Assembly (NCBI RefSeq): GCF_900142015.1
Contig: NZ_FQZN01000021.1
Coordinates: 1 to 64,000, forward strand
DNA length: 64,000 bases
From: Bacteroides stercorirosoris
Lineage (GTDB): Bacteria > Bacteroidota > Bacteroidia > Bacteroidales > Bacteroidaceae
Direction of reading: 5' to 3'
Numbering within the stretch: the stretch's first letter is position 1; each line of letters opens with the position of its first letter. The position numbers and the translations under genes are program-made. Below the pieces are notes generated by a model. It saw only the letters and a list, made by a program, of their open reading frames with translations. It made no database searches and had not been told where the DNA came from. Positions 15,931 to 25,340 of this stretch are shown piece by piece.

Positions 15931-17769
15931 TTATACCGCTTGTTTTGCGCCCTTCTTTTGTTCCTGCTGCTGACCTTGGGCGGTATCCGCCTGTGCCGCA
16001 CGACGGGAAGTATCCCTGCGAATATCAGGGTTCTCTTGGAAATACTGCAACTGCCCGGAATAAGGGTTTACTTTCAGGTAGGAGCTGAACGTTTGCCCGT
16101 TGTTTTTCAGCCCTTCGACCAGGAGGGTTTTCCCGTCCTGGAGGTTCGCCTTTTCCTGCGCCGTGAACACATGGCCGTAAACCTCCGCCGGGATACGTGG
16201 CGCCTGCTGCTCGTTGAACCCGTCCGGCGTGCGCGAGTACATCGTCCTGCCGGTATTCATGTCCAGCTTGACAAACGCGGAGAATTCCTCTCCCTTACGG
16301 TTGATCATGTTTTCCAGATAGACGGCCTGCCCCTTGCGCAGGACCTCCTTGTCCTCGGCTGTCAGCTGCACGTTGCAGATTTCCTTTGGAATATAGATTT
16401 CTCCGGTCTCCGGATTATGGCGGGTGTAATTCGGCCGTCCTGTCATCTGGTCTATCGTGACAAATGCGGAGAAAGCCCCGTCCCTGTTCTTGAATTTCAT
16501 GTCCTCGACCAGGATGGTATGTCCCTCGCTGAGCATCTTTATCTGGGTAGGCGAGAGTGGTACGCCCCCGATGGACTTCTCGTTGAATACCTGGTTCTTC
16601 GGGAAGATGAACTCCAGCCCCCTGCGCTCGGCGCTGTATTGGAGCGTGGCGTCAAACTCCTTCCCCGCCTTGGAGGTCATCCCCTCCACCTTGACGGGTT
16701 GTCCCTCCTTCAGCAGTCTGATCTCCTCGTCCGTAAGTCTTACCCCGCTCACTTCCTGCGGGATGTAGACATGCTCCTGCCGGACGGCGACCAGCTCGTT
16801 GGTGTTCTTGTCGATGGAGATCAGGCAGGGGGTGTACTCGCTGCCACGCAGGTTGAGTTCCACCACACGCCCCATGTTGCCGGTCTCACGCAGGTTCTTC
16901 TTGTCCTCCTCGTTAAAGTTGAACCCGAAATAAGGACGTTCCAACTGCGGTTCCTTGCGTATGCCGTGAATGGCCAGTCCCACCTGTCCATCCTGTTGCG
17001 GGATGAGTGAGAGCCTCGCGTCCAGTTTGGCTGTCAGCAAACCGGAAAGATGGATTGTCAGGGGCACCAGCTTATTGGTCTTGTAGCCCTTCAGCATGGA
17101 ATCAAGGAGTCCCTGCTGTTCCAGCGAAGCCTTTGAGATTCCGACCTTTTCCAACTCCTCCCAGTTGACCATGTTCTCATTATACCGGTAATGCGGTCCT
17201 TGCGACTCCTGCGCTGCCTGTTGAGCCTGGGGCTGCTGCTGTTGCTGTGCCGCTTGCTGTACCTCGCTCTGTTGCAGGGGTTCCTGCGGTTGTGTCTCTT
17301 TGTCTGCCATAGCTGTTTTTTCTTTTTGGTTTACACTTTGTTCCTTCTTGTTTTCTCTCGGACGGATCTCGTAGCGTTTGAGGAACTCCTTCACTGCGTC
17401 CGTCTTTTTCCCTTCCGCCAGGTCTTTGATCGCCTGCTTGTTCACCTTGTAGTCGTGGAAGGTCATGCGGAGCAGGCGGAAATGGGTAGGTTCTTTGAGC
17501 TGGCTCCAGAAATTCTTGATGAAGTTTTCGAGTATGCTCGAGTTCTTGTCGAATTTCAGGAATGAGTTCTCATTCTTCTCGTCCGCCGGAACCGTCTTGA
17601 CCTTCCCGTCCTTGTCGATCTCGCTGACCACCTGTACACCGGCTTTCGGGTCGCTCTTGTTATGAACCATCATCAGCTCGGTGATCTGTTCCACCAAAGG
17701 GGCGTCGTTCGCAGCCTTCGGTTTCCGGGTCCGTCTAGGCTTCCCGTTCGGGCTCTTTTCTTGTGTCAT
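15931..17769 (-). CDS. DUF4099/DUF3945 repeat protein of ICEs
   Basis: 612 residues from the ATG at 17769 (MTQEKSPNGKPRRTRKPK). The frame is open to 17811, but the start at 17769 follows AAAGAAAAGGT. Order: basic N-terminus; a helical domain (about 30-140); a Gln-rich linker (about 165-190); DUF4099 (about 195-290); then four DUF3945-like repeats of about 60-70 residues (for example LTAEDKEVLRKGQAVYLENM and LSPTQIKMLSEGHTILVEDM). It is cytosolic. Such proteins are typical neighbours of topB in Bacteroidales conjugative elements, but no biochemical role is known to me. Transcribed from the array 3 region. Confidence 0.75.
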   Translation of the reverse strand: MTQEKSPNGKPRRTRKPKAANDAPLVEQITELMMVHNKSDPKAGVQVVSEIDKDGKVKTVPADEKNENSFLKFDKNSSILENFIKNFWSQLKEPTHFRLLRMTFHDYKVNKQAIKDLAEGKKTDAVKEFLKRYEIRPRENKKEQSVNQKEKTAMADKETQPQEPLQQSEVQQAAQQQQQPQAQQAAQESQGPHYRYNENMVNWEELEKVGISKASLEQQGLLDSMLKGYKTNKLVPLTIHLSGLLTAKLDARLSLIPQQDGQVGLAIHGIRKEPQLERPYFGFNFNEEDKKNLRETGNMGRVVELNLRGSEYTPCLISIDKNTNELVAVRQEHVYIPQEVSGVRLTDEEIRLLKEGQPVKVEGMTSKAGKEFDATLQYSAERRGLEFIFPKNQVFNEKSIGGVPLSPTQIKMLSEGHTILVEDMKFKNRDGAFSAFVTIDQMTGRPNYTRHNPETGEIYIPKEICNVQLTAEDKEVLRKGQAVYLENMINRKGEEFSAFVKLDMNTGRTMYSRTPDGFNEQQAPRIPAEVYGHVFTAQEKANLQDGKTLLVEGLKNNGQTFSSYLKVNPYSGQLQYFQENPDIRRDTSRRAAQADTAQGQQQEQKKGAKQAV

Positions 17770-17808
17770 ACCTTTTCTTTTTGGGGTTAATAAATTGCTT
17801 TGACACTT

Positions 17809-17889
17809 CAAAAATATGGGCTAAATCCGAATAAAACACTGATTTTCAAAAAGGTGTCATCAGATGTCATCAGATGTCGTCAAATGTCC
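17809..17889 (-). promoter_or_regulatory. 10-bp phased operator array 3 and promoter region
   Basis: On the minus strand: GACATTTGAC, GACATCTGAT, GACATCTGAT and GACAC in strict 10-bp register (17854-17889), abutting TTTTTG (17847-17852). A TATTTTTG at 17809-17816 fits -7, but the 30-nt distance to TTTTTG is too long, so the exact promoter is uncertain. It heads the DUF3945-DUF4099-topB gene group. Confidence 0.55.
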
Positions 17890-18160
17890 GAAAGACTGGT
17901 TTTCCGTGAGAGAAACATGCCGTGAAAACAAGGATATGGCATGCAGAGGAAGGGCGAAGAAGCCGGCACGGGCGCGAAGGGAGGATTATGCAGAGCAGAG
18001 GGAGCTGAAGTCCCTGTCTTCTCATGGGGCGGCGTTTTTTTCATAAGACATTGCCAGGTCTGCCCATATATCCCGTACTTCCTGCCGGATTTATGGAGAT
18101 ATAAAGGAGGCCCTCCTTTTTTCATCAATGACACGGTCATGCGTCGCGTCGGTCGCAGTG

Positions 18161-18315
18161 AGTCCCTATAATCTTTCCCGAAATCAAAACCATTGTCCGG
18201 GCGTTTGTTTCCATGTGTATTTTCCGCGACTTGTCGCAAGGAAAATACTCATGGAAAGCGAAGCCGGAACGCCCGTGACAATACGGTTTTGATTTATCTT
18301 TGATTATAGGGAACT
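18161..18315. repeat. Long palindromic element 3
   Basis: A 155-nt imperfect palindrome: TCCCTATAATC/GATTATAGGGA, AAATCAAAACC/GGTTTTGATTT, TTGTC/GACAA, GGGCGTT/AACGCCC, TTTCCATG/CATGGAAA, GTATTTTCC/GGAAAATAC and the apical GCGAC-TT-GTCGC. The main unpaired part is GCGAAGCCGG in the 3' arm (18258-18267). It shares length, layout and the word GCGAAGC with elements 1 and 2 but is not the same sequence. The rest of 17890-18622 shows no gene I can support. Confidence 0.75.
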
Positions 18316-18622
18316 CGCTGGTATCCGCCTGTTTTTCACGAATTTCCCAGAAAACATATACTGTCTTGTTGTTTATACGATATAAATATTTCTGGACTTG
18401 TTCCACGGAAAAACCGTCGCTTTTCATTTTCGGACTTTGATTCTTTACGAGGCTATTCGGACTGTCTTTCAAGAAGATTTACAGAGTTTGGCATCGGCAT
18501 CAGGTGATATTCGGTGTTTCAAGCGGAGAAGCGGAATCTAAGACTAAATATTTTCTTCCTTCAACAATATAGCCCACGGGTTGTATCTATGTACCTATTA
18601 TTCATCATAAAACAGACTATAT

Positions 18623-19846
18623 ATGGCTACCATTAAATTAAAATTCCGTCCATCGACGGTACAGGGTAAGGCCGGTACGCTCTGTTACCAGCTTTGCCAC
18701 CGTCAGGAGAACAGGCAGATTACCACCGACATGAGGATATTTCCCGAGTGGTGGAATGAGACGAAACGTGAGCTTGTCGCTGTCCCCGGCAATGAGAGGA
18801 TCCTGACCGCCTACCGGAAACGGGCGGAAAAGGAGATGCGGGACATCCGTGAGATTATCCGCGAGCTGGACTGTAGCGGAGAAACATACACCTTGTCGGA
18901 AATACTCAACCGCTATCGCTCCCTGCCTTCCGAGCCCGGTTTCCTATACTACATGAAAAAAGAGATGGAAGCGCTTTGGGAGAACGGCCAATACGGCACC
19001 TCTCGTAATTACCAGCGTGCACTGAACAGCTTTTTCGCTTTCCTGGACGGTGACGACATTCCTTTTTCGTCGTTGGATTCCGCCCTAGCATGTCGGTATG
19101 AGGTATGGTTGTGGCAACAAAAGGTAGCGAGAAACAGCAGCTCGTTCTATATGCGGATTCTGCGTGCCGTCTATAACAAGGCCGTAAAGCAAGGTCTTGC
19201 GGTGCAGACTTTCCCGTTTCGTGAGGTTTATACAGGAGTGGCTCGCACATCGAAGCGTGCCGTGGATGAGGAAACCATCCTGAAACTTCAAAGGATTGAC
19301 CTCTCGGATTCACCGGCTTTGGCACTTTCCAGGGACATGTTCGTGTTCAGCTATTGTGCCCGTGGCATGGCGTTTGTGGACATGGCATATCTGAAAAAAG
19401 AGAATGTGAACAGCGTGCGAATTACCTATTGTCGCCATAAGACAGGCCAATACTTAACATTACATATCGAACCGTGTATGGCGGCGATACTGGAACGATA
19501 TGGGCAGGTTTGTCCGGAAAGTCCATATCTTTTCCCCATCCTTACCGATGAACAGCCGGATCAGGCTTACCGTCAATATCGAACCGGATTGAACTACCAT
19601 AACCGAAAATTGAAACGGTTAGGTAAATTGCTTGGCGAACCATTACCTTTGTCCTCATATACGCCTCGCCACAGCTGGGCTACCGCCGCACGCAACCACG
19701 ACGTACCGATTGCCGTCATCAGTGCGGGGATGGGACACAGCAGCGAAAGGACTACGCTTATTTACTTGGATTCTTTAGACAATGCTGTGATAGATAATGC
19801 GAACGAGAAGATTTTGAAGGGTTTGAACGATACCATTTCTATGTAA
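18623..19846 (+). CDS. Tyrosine recombinase, probable invertase of the CPS promoter
   Basis: 407 residues: an Arm-DNA-binding domain (1-90), a SAM-like core-binding domain (about 100-200) and a catalytic domain with Arg247 (SYCARGMAF), Lys273, Arg349 (YTPRHSWATA), His372 (GMGHSSERTT) and the nucleophile Tyr381 (TLIYLDS). Recombinases of this family stand directly before capsule loci in Bacteroidales and invert their promoters. Its stop codon lies inside the left inverted repeat (19831-19855), so inversion leaves the protein end intact. I do not take it as the ICE integrase, because it is internal and points into the CPS locus, but a past role in integration cannot be excluded. Confidence 0.8.
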   Translation: MATIKLKFRPSTVQGKAGTLCYQLCHRQENRQITTDMRIFPEWWNETKRELVAVPGNERILTAYRKRAEKEMRDIREIIRELDCSGETYTLSEILNRYRSLPSEPGFLYYMKKEMEALWENGQYGTSRNYQRALNSFFAFLDGDDIPFSSLDSALACRYEVWLWQQKVARNSSSFYMRILRAVYNKAVKQGLAVQTFPFREVYTGVARTSKRAVDEETILKLQRIDLSDSPALALSRDMFVFSYCARGMAFVDMAYLKKENVNSVRITYCRHKTGQYLTLHIEPCMAAILERYGQVCPESPYLFPILTDEQPDQAYRQYRTGLNYHNRKLKRLGKLLGEPLPLSSYTPRHSWATAARNHDVPIAVISAGMGHSSERTTLIYLDSLDNAVIDNANEKILKGLNDTISM

Positions 19847-20163
19847 GAGAGGGTAAAAATACACTGCAAAGGTAATGATTCTCAGTAAAACTGAAAAGTA
19901 AAATAAACGTTTTTATTTCCTTATTTTACCCCCCCCCATTTATAAATTACTGATTATTAATAGTTTATATTGACAATTTAATACGAATCAAAATAGTACC
20001 GTAATAAGAATATAAAATAAAAGGAGAACGTTGCATTTTCCATCCGAACGTATTTTCGAGTCTAAAACCGAGCAAACCGAGCAAAAATGTACTTTTATAG
20101 CAATGTATATGACTGATTATCAGCAAAAACAACATTCGTACCCTCTCTTACATAGAAACGGTA
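19831..20163. repeat. Invertible promoter segment bounded by 25-bp inverted repeats
   Basis: Left repeat 19831-19855 and right repeat 20139-20163 agree at 24 of 25 positions in inverted orientation (shared core TTTCTATGTAAGAGAGGGTA). Each begins TACC and ends GGTA, a dyad typical of tyrosine recombinase sites, and the right copy is further flanked by ATTCG/CGAAT. The 283 bp between them hold a promoter near the left repeat, now reading left, and a 9-C tract (19929-19937). Inversion would aim the promoter at upxY. A 177-bp leader, 20164-20340, with no gene I can support lies between the right repeat and upxY. Confidence 0.85.
19867..19896 (-). promoter_or_regulatory. CPS promoter, present orientation OFF
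   Basis: On the minus strand TACCTTTG (19867-19874) matches the -7 consensus, with TTTC (19893-19896) 18 nt upstream as a weak -33 element. The predicted start is near 19860, reading out through the left inverted repeat into the 3' end of the recombinase gene. No comparably good promoter reads to the right within the segment (best TACTTTTA near 20090, without -33). Confidence 0.65.
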
Positions 20164-20339
20164 CGAATACGGGGTTACGGTATCCGCTCACTGTAGTCAG
20201 GAGCGGCCCGCATTCCGGAGGTCCTATGAAGGAAAAAACCGGATTAACCTTGATTGCTGTATTTTCCTTATTTGAAAAAGCGGAAGGTGCAGGAATGGAA
20301 ACTATATCCTTTTTATCAACCCGGTAACATTACTTTTCG

Positions 20340-20888
20340 TTGAACATAGAAACACACACACACGAACATTGGTTCGCCTTAAAAGTATTTTATAACAAAG
20401 TTTTCGAGATTGAGGATATATTGAAAAAAGACAAGATCGAGACTTACATTCCTTGTGAGGAAACCTTGATGGAACGTAACGGCATAAAGAAGAAACTCCG
20501 TCGTCCGGTCATTAATTCGCTTATGTTCTTCCGTTCAACCGTTTGTCGTGCTTTGGAAGTACAGCGACAATTCACCAATAAGGTAATCCTATATACAAGA
20601 CAGGAGGGATTGAAAAGACTTCCCCTTGCCATTCCTGATCGGGAAATGAACATTTTCATGCTGGTCACCTCGTCCGGCGAGCAGGGAATGGAATATTTCG
20701 GGGAGGACAATTCCAAGTTTCACCAGGGAGAACGTGTACGGGTCATTGACGGAAAGTTCAAGGGAGCGGAAGGGGTTATCTGTCGGATTAAGAAGAATCG
20801 CCGTTTGGTGGTCACCGTCCAAGGCGTATGTGCCGTGGCTACTTCCTATATTCCACAAGCCTTTCTACAACGGATAGGGCAAGATTAA
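20340..20888 (+). CDS. upxY: UpxY family transcription antiterminator
   Basis: 182 residues from a TTG start at 20340 (MNIETHTHEHWFALKVFYNK). The NusG N-terminal (NGN) domain spans about 9-105. A KOW-type domain follows at about 130-180 (GERVRVIDGKFKGAEGVICR). UpxY proteins head Bacteroides capsule operons and let RNA polymerase pass the untranslated leader of their own locus. No upxZ gene, the usual inhibitor of other UpxY proteins, follows. The gene is separated from the invertible promoter by 177 bp of leader, the expected site of action. Confidence 0.9.
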   Translation: MNIETHTHEHWFALKVFYNKVFEIEDILKKDKIETYIPCEETLMERNGIKKKLRRPVINSLMFFRSTVCRALEVQRQFTNKVILYTRQEGLKRLPLAIPDREMNIFMLVTSSGEQGMEYFGEDNSKFHQGERVRVIDGKFKGAEGVICRIKKNRRLVVTVQGVCAVATSYIPQAFLQRIGQD

Positions 20889-20912
20889 GAAAATCATCAA
20901 AAGAATCATATA

Positions 20913-22037
20913 GTGGACATACTTCATCTTATCGAATTTGCCTTCACGGTTTTAACCGGCTGGACATTGGGTGCGATGGTCCTGCCCCGCATCTCGTTGG
21001 TCTCGTTCCGCCGCCGCCTGTTCGACTCAGTGGACGGGCGCAAGCTGCACACCGCCCATATACCCCGGCTGGGGGGAATCGCCTTCTTCCCGTGCATCAC
21101 TATCACGGTGTCACTCGTCATTATCGGGCATAACCAGTGGATGGGCAGCAATATGCTTGACGTGGATCTGACCAACCGTCTGCTTTCCGTATTCTGCGGC
21201 CTGTTCCTGCTCTATCTTACGGGGATGATGGACGACCTTATCGGTGTACGTTACCGCTCCAAGTTTCTGATACAAATACTTTGCGGCATCCTGTTGGTGG
21301 CTTCGGGACTCTGCTTCGACAACCTGTACGGACTTTTCGGCATCGAAGCCATGCCTTATTATATAGGCGCTCCGTTCACCGTGTTCATCATCGTCTATAT
21401 CCTGAACGCCATCAACCTGATAGACGGCATCGACGGGCTTGCCTCCGGGCTGAGTATCATCGCCTTCTTCGCGTTCGGGTGCATGTTCATCCGTCTGCAA
21501 TGGTGGATGTATGCCTTTATTTGCCTGGCCACCATCGGCGTGCTGCTACCGTTCTTCTACTACAACGTCTATGGCAATGTCCACCGTGGGCGCAAGATAT
21601 TCATGGGAGACACCGGATCACTCACTATCGGGATGCTGCTTGCCGTGATGGCTATCCGCCTGAGCATGTCCGACCCGTTGAAGGAAAGCACCTTTCCCGG
21701 TGCCGTCGTGATCGCATTCTCGTTCCTGATAGTTCCGATGCTGGATGTGGTACGTGTGGTGCTGCACCGTTGGCGCGAGCGCAAGCCCCTTTTCCTGCCG
21801 GACAGGAATCATATCCATCACAAGTTCATCGCTCTGGGGCTGTCCCAACGACAGGCGATGGCCTGCATCATTGGCATCGCTCTCTCCTTTGCCGTGGTGA
21901 ACGTTTTCCTGATCCATTGCTTGTCCACCACGATCCTTTTCCTGCTGGACGTGGCGGTATGGACGGTGTTGCATTGTTACATCACGGTGAGGATCAACCG
22001 AAAGAATAAATTAGAAAAAAAACTGTACAGAAAATAA
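20913..22037 (+). CDS. Undecaprenyl-phosphate HexNAc-1-P transferase (WecA/TagO family)
   Basis: 374 residues from a GTG start, with about ten or eleven membrane segments. Family motifs are present: GMMDDLIGVRYRSKF, NLIDGIDGLASG, MGDTGSLTIG and the HIHH loop. The reaction is transfer of a HexNAc-1-phosphate from the UDP-sugar to undecaprenyl phosphate, which starts the capsule repeat unit at the inner membrane. Many Bacteroides capsule loci place the initiating enzyme at the end; here it is second. The sugar (GlcNAc or a modified HexNAc) cannot be read from the sequence. Confidence 0.85.
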   Translation: MDILHLIEFAFTVLTGWTLGAMVLPRISLVSFRRRLFDSVDGRKLHTAHIPRLGGIAFFPCITITVSLVIIGHNQWMGSNMLDVDLTNRLLSVFCGLFLLYLTGMMDDLIGVRYRSKFLIQILCGILLVASGLCFDNLYGLFGIEAMPYYIGAPFTVFIIVYILNAINLIDGIDGLASGLSIIAFFAFGCMFIRLQWWMYAFICLATIGVLLPFFYYNVYGNVHRGRKIFMGDTGSLTIGMLLAVMAIRLSMSDPLKESTFPGAVVIAFSFLIVPMLDVVRVVLHRWRERKPLFLPDRNHIHHKFIALGLSQRQAMACIIGIALSFAVVNVFLIHCLSTTILFLLDVAVWTVLHCYITVRINRKNKLEKKLYRK

Positions 22038-22040
22038 AAT

Positions 22041-22835
22041 ATGAAAAATCGATTTTTGACACTTCTCCTGGGGTTGGTGTTGCTGGCGTCTTGCAATACC
22101 TCCAAGGAGATTCTCTACTTTCAAGACATTGCGGTGAACCAGCCCGAAGCCATTGTGGGCGCAAGAGACATCACCGTGCAGCCCAAGGACCAGATTTCCA
22201 TCATGGTATCCAGTAAAGACCCGCAGTTGGCGGCGTTATTCAACCTGACACGTGTCCAGTACCGTGCCGGAGCCACGGACTTGCGTGGTGGCAGCAATAA
22301 TGGTGAAATATCCGGTTACACATTGGATGACAAGGGGAATATCGACTTTCCCGTCATAGGGTCGCTCCATATTGCCGGTATGACCAAGAGCCAGATTGCC
22401 GCCCTTATCAAGAAACGGTTGGTGGACGAGGACCTGGTGAAAGACCCGGTTGTGACCGTGGAGTTTATGAACCTCTATTTTTCAGTCTTGGGCGAAGTAA
22501 AAACTCCCGGCAAATACAGTATCACCAAAGACCAGATATCTTTGTTGGAAGCCATCAGTATGGCGGGCGACCTTACCATTTATGGCAAACGCGATGCCAT
22601 ATTCGTCATTCGCGAGGAGAACGGTGAACGTGTCACCCACTGGGTGGATATCCGAAGCAAGGATATTTTCTCCTCCCCGGTCTATTACCTGAAACAGAAC
22701 GATGTGGTGTATGTGCAACCTAATAAGGTCCGTGCCGGACAGTCCACCATCAATGAGAACAGCGTGAAATCTGTGGGACTGTGGATCAGTATTGCCTCGT
22801 TCCTCACCTCGTTAGGTGTGCTGCTGTTTAAATAA
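22041..22835 (+). CDS. wza: Outer membrane polysaccharide export lipoprotein (Wza type)
   Basis: 264 residues. A lipoprotein signal ends LLLGLVLLASC with the lipidated Cys18. A polysaccharide export domain (about 40-120) and a SLBB-type domain (about 150-210, FSVLGEVKTPGKYSITKDQI) follow, then a C-terminal hydrophobic helix (LWISIASFLTSLGVLLF) as in Wza, where it crosses the outer membrane. It exports the polymer with Wzc. It starts 3 bp after the transferase gene. Confidence 0.9.
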   Translation: MKNRFLTLLLGLVLLASCNTSKEILYFQDIAVNQPEAIVGARDITVQPKDQISIMVSSKDPQLAALFNLTRVQYRAGATDLRGGSNNGEISGYTLDDKGNIDFPVIGSLHIAGMTKSQIAALIKKRLVDEDLVKDPVVTVEFMNLYFSVLGEVKTPGKYSITKDQISLLEAISMAGDLTIYGKRDAIFVIREENGERVTHWVDIRSKDIFSSPVYYLKQNDVVYVQPNKVRAGQSTINENSVKSVGLWISIASFLTSLGVLLFK

Positions 22836-22862
22836 CTGGATGAACAGAATATTTTACATATT

Positions 22863-25298
22863 ATGATAGAAAAGAAAACTGCCGTTGGAAAACCTGCCGA
22901 TGATTTTATACGAATACAAGATTTGTGGGGAATGTTCGTACCAAGATGGCACTGGTTTGCCCTCTCCCTGTTTGCCGCTCTTGCCATAGCGGCTTTTTAT
23001 CTGTTGAGTACCCCGAATATCTATACACGTACCGCTGCCATCTTGGTTAAGGACGATACCAAGAGCGGTTCGTCCACTACAATGAGCGAGTTCTCCGACC
23101 TGGGTATCTTCAAGTCGAATACCAACATCAATAACGAACTGCTCACCTTGAAATCCCCCACGTTGATGACTGAGGTGGTGCGGCGGTTGGGGCTGAATGA
23201 GACCTATACCGTCCGCAAGGGACTGAAGGATGTGGGATTGTACAAAAGCAACCCTGTAGCAGTCTCCTACCGCCACCAGGATGAAACGCCTGTCAGCTTC
23301 AAGATAGACTTCTCGTCCAAAGAAGAATTTACCATATCCGATGTAATGATTAACGGTGAGGAATTAGAGACGGAATTCTCCGGTAAAATGGGCGATTCCA
23401 TTCGCATGGAAGTAGGTACATTCGTAATCAATCCGACCAAATACTGGAATGATTCATTCGTTGGGACTTCCATCCGCTATAATAAAGGTAGTGTACGTGC
23501 CGTAACCGACTATTACGCCACCGCTTTGCGTGCGGATTTGGGTAACGAGGATGCCACTATCATCAATCTCAGCATTGATGACGTATCCATCCCAAAGGCG
23601 GAAGATATCCTGAATACGTTGATCGAGGTATATAATGAGAAGTGGATCCAGGACAAGAACCAGATTGCCGTCAGTACCTCGCAGTTCATCGGTGACCGTT
23701 TGAGCGTGATTGAAAGTGAACTGGGCAATGTGGACGAGAACATCGCCGGTTACAAGAGCGAGCACCTGCTGCCGGACGTGCAGGCGGCATCCAGTCTTTA
23801 CCTGTCCCAGTCCGCCGAGAACAAGAAGGAGTTGCTGGCACTCAACAGCCAGCTATCCACCGCGCAGTATATCCGCAGAGAGTTGAACAACAAGGAACTC
23901 AGCCAGTTGTTGCCCACCAATTCCGGCATAGCCAATGTCAATATCGAGAGCCAGATCGGTGAATACAACACGATGGTGCTCGACCGCAACCGCCTGATCG
24001 CCAACAGCAGCGAAAAGAACCCCCTGGCAAAGGACATGGCCAACTCGCTGCAAAGCATGCAGCGCACCATCATTCAGTCGGTGGACAATCTGATCGTGTC
24101 GCTCAATACCCAGATACGCAGCATACGCCAGCAGGAAGCCGCGACCACCAGCCAGCTGGCCTCCAACCCGAACCAGGCGAAATACCTGCTTTCCGTGGAA
24201 CGCCAGCAGAAGGTGAAGGAGGAACTGTATCTTTACTTGCTTCAGAAACGTGAGGAGAACGAGCTTTCCCAGGCTTTCACCGCTTATAATACGCGTGTGA
24301 TTACCGCCCCGAGGGGCAGCATGTTCCCCACAGCTCCCCGGAAGATGAATATCCTCCTTGTGGCATTCGCTATCGGCTTGCTTGTTCCGGCGGTGATTAT
24401 TTTTATGAAGGAGAACATGAACACCAAGGTACGAGGACGCAAGGATTTGGAAGATCTCAGCATACCTTTCATTGGTGAGATTCCCCAATACTTCAGCAAA
24501 GAGAGGAAACTGGGATTCAAGAGGAAGAAGCAGTCCTATATGAAAACCATCGTGGTGAAGGAAGGCAGCCGTGACATCATCAACGAGGCGTTCCGTGTGC
24601 TCCGCTCCAATATGGATTTCATGGCGGGCAAGGACAAAGGGCAGAACGTGTTCGTACTAACCTCGTTCAATCCCGGCAGTGGAAAGTCATTCCTGACCAT
24701 GAACATTGCCATGAGTTTTGCCATCAAGAAAAAAAGGATATTGGTGATAGACGGCGACCTGCGCCACGGTTCCGTTTCCTCCTACGTGGATTCGCCACGG
24801 ATAGGTTTGACCGACTATCTGGGAAACCGTGTCGAAAACTGGAAAGAAATCATTGTTGCCGACAAGAAATACGACAACCTGCATATCCTCCCCATCGGCA
24901 CCGTCCCCCCCAACCCGACGGAACTGCTGGAGGACGGCAAGCTGGCCACCCTGATAGGGGCGCTTCGCGGCGAGTACGACTATATCTTCATAGACTGTCC
25001 GCCCATCGACATCGTGGCCGACGCGCAGATTATCGAGAAACTGGCGGACCGTACCATCTTCGTGGTACGCAGCGGCTTGCTGGATCGCGGCATGTTGCCC
25101 GAACTGGAAAACATCTATCAGGAGAAACGTTTCAGGAACCTCAGCGTGATATTGAACGGCACGGAAAGTGCCGGAGGCCGGTACAGCTACCGTTACGGAT
25201 ACCGCTATGGCTATAGATACGGTTATCATAACGGCTACTCCTCCTACTATGGAAATAAAGGAGAAATGGGGGGGGGTAAATGGTTGGTTATCAAATAA
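22863..25298 (+). CDS. wzc: Polysaccharide co-polymerase with tyrosine autokinase domain (Wzc type)
   Basis: 811 residues. Membrane segments lie at about 30-48 and 495-515 around a periplasmic Wzz-like helical region. The cytoplasmic BY-kinase has Walker A FNPGSGKS (602-609), Walker A' VIDGDLRHG (628-636) and IDCPP (710-714). The tail from 774 to 796 carries eleven tyrosines among Arg and Gly, the autophosphorylation cluster. It controls chain length and export with Wza; the PHP phosphatase downstream should reverse it. A 9-G tract at 25268-25276 sits after the tyrosine cluster, so slippage would change only the last few residues. Confidence 0.9.
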   Translation: MIEKKTAVGKPADDFIRIQDLWGMFVPRWHWFALSLFAALAIAAFYLLSTPNIYTRTAAILVKDDTKSGSSTTMSEFSDLGIFKSNTNINNELLTLKSPTLMTEVVRRLGLNETYTVRKGLKDVGLYKSNPVAVSYRHQDETPVSFKIDFSSKEEFTISDVMINGEELETEFSGKMGDSIRMEVGTFVINPTKYWNDSFVGTSIRYNKGSVRAVTDYYATALRADLGNEDATIINLSIDDVSIPKAEDILNTLIEVYNEKWIQDKNQIAVSTSQFIGDRLSVIESELGNVDENIAGYKSEHLLPDVQAASSLYLSQSAENKKELLALNSQLSTAQYIRRELNNKELSQLLPTNSGIANVNIESQIGEYNTMVLDRNRLIANSSEKNPLAKDMANSLQSMQRTIIQSVDNLIVSLNTQIRSIRQQEAATTSQLASNPNQAKYLLSVERQQKVKEELYLYLLQKREENELSQAFTAYNTRVITAPRGSMFPTAPRKMNILLVAFAIGLLVPAVIIFMKENMNTKVRGRKDLEDLSIPFIGEIPQYFSKERKLGFKRKKQSYMKTIVVKEGSRDIINEAFRVLRSNMDFMAGKDKGQNVFVLTSFNPGSGKSFLTMNIAMSFAIKKKRILVIDGDLRHGSVSSYVDSPRIGLTDYLGNRVENWKEIIVADKKYDNLHILPIGTVPPNPTELLEDGKLATLIGALRGEYDYIFIDCPPIDIVADAQIIEKLADRTIFVVRSGLLDRGMLPELENIYQEKRFRNLSVILNGTESAGGRYSYRYGYRYGYRYGYHNGYSSYYGNKGEMGGGKWLVIK
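25268..25276 (+). repeat. Poly-G tract (9 G) in the wzc 3' end
   Basis: Nine G in the codons for M-G-G-G near the end of Wzc. With one G more the protein would stop right after the glycines; with one fewer it would gain a different short tail. The effect on function is likely small. Confidence 0.8.
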
Positions 25299-25340
25299 CC
25301 GATAACATGTTGTTCTCTTATATAAAAGCATATTACAACT

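Noticed and set aside
18137..18472. 111-codon minus-strand frame
   Set aside because: It runs through one arm and the centre of palindrome 3 and has no family likeness.
18623..19846. Taking the tyrosine recombinase as the integrase of the ICE
   Set aside because: It lies in the middle of the element, its stop codon is inside one repeat of an invertible promoter and it heads a capsule locus. That fits a local invertase better.
20031..20327. 98-codon frame starting TTG after AAGGAGAACG
   Set aside because: It crosses the right inverted repeat and would be broken by inversion; composition is not protein-like.
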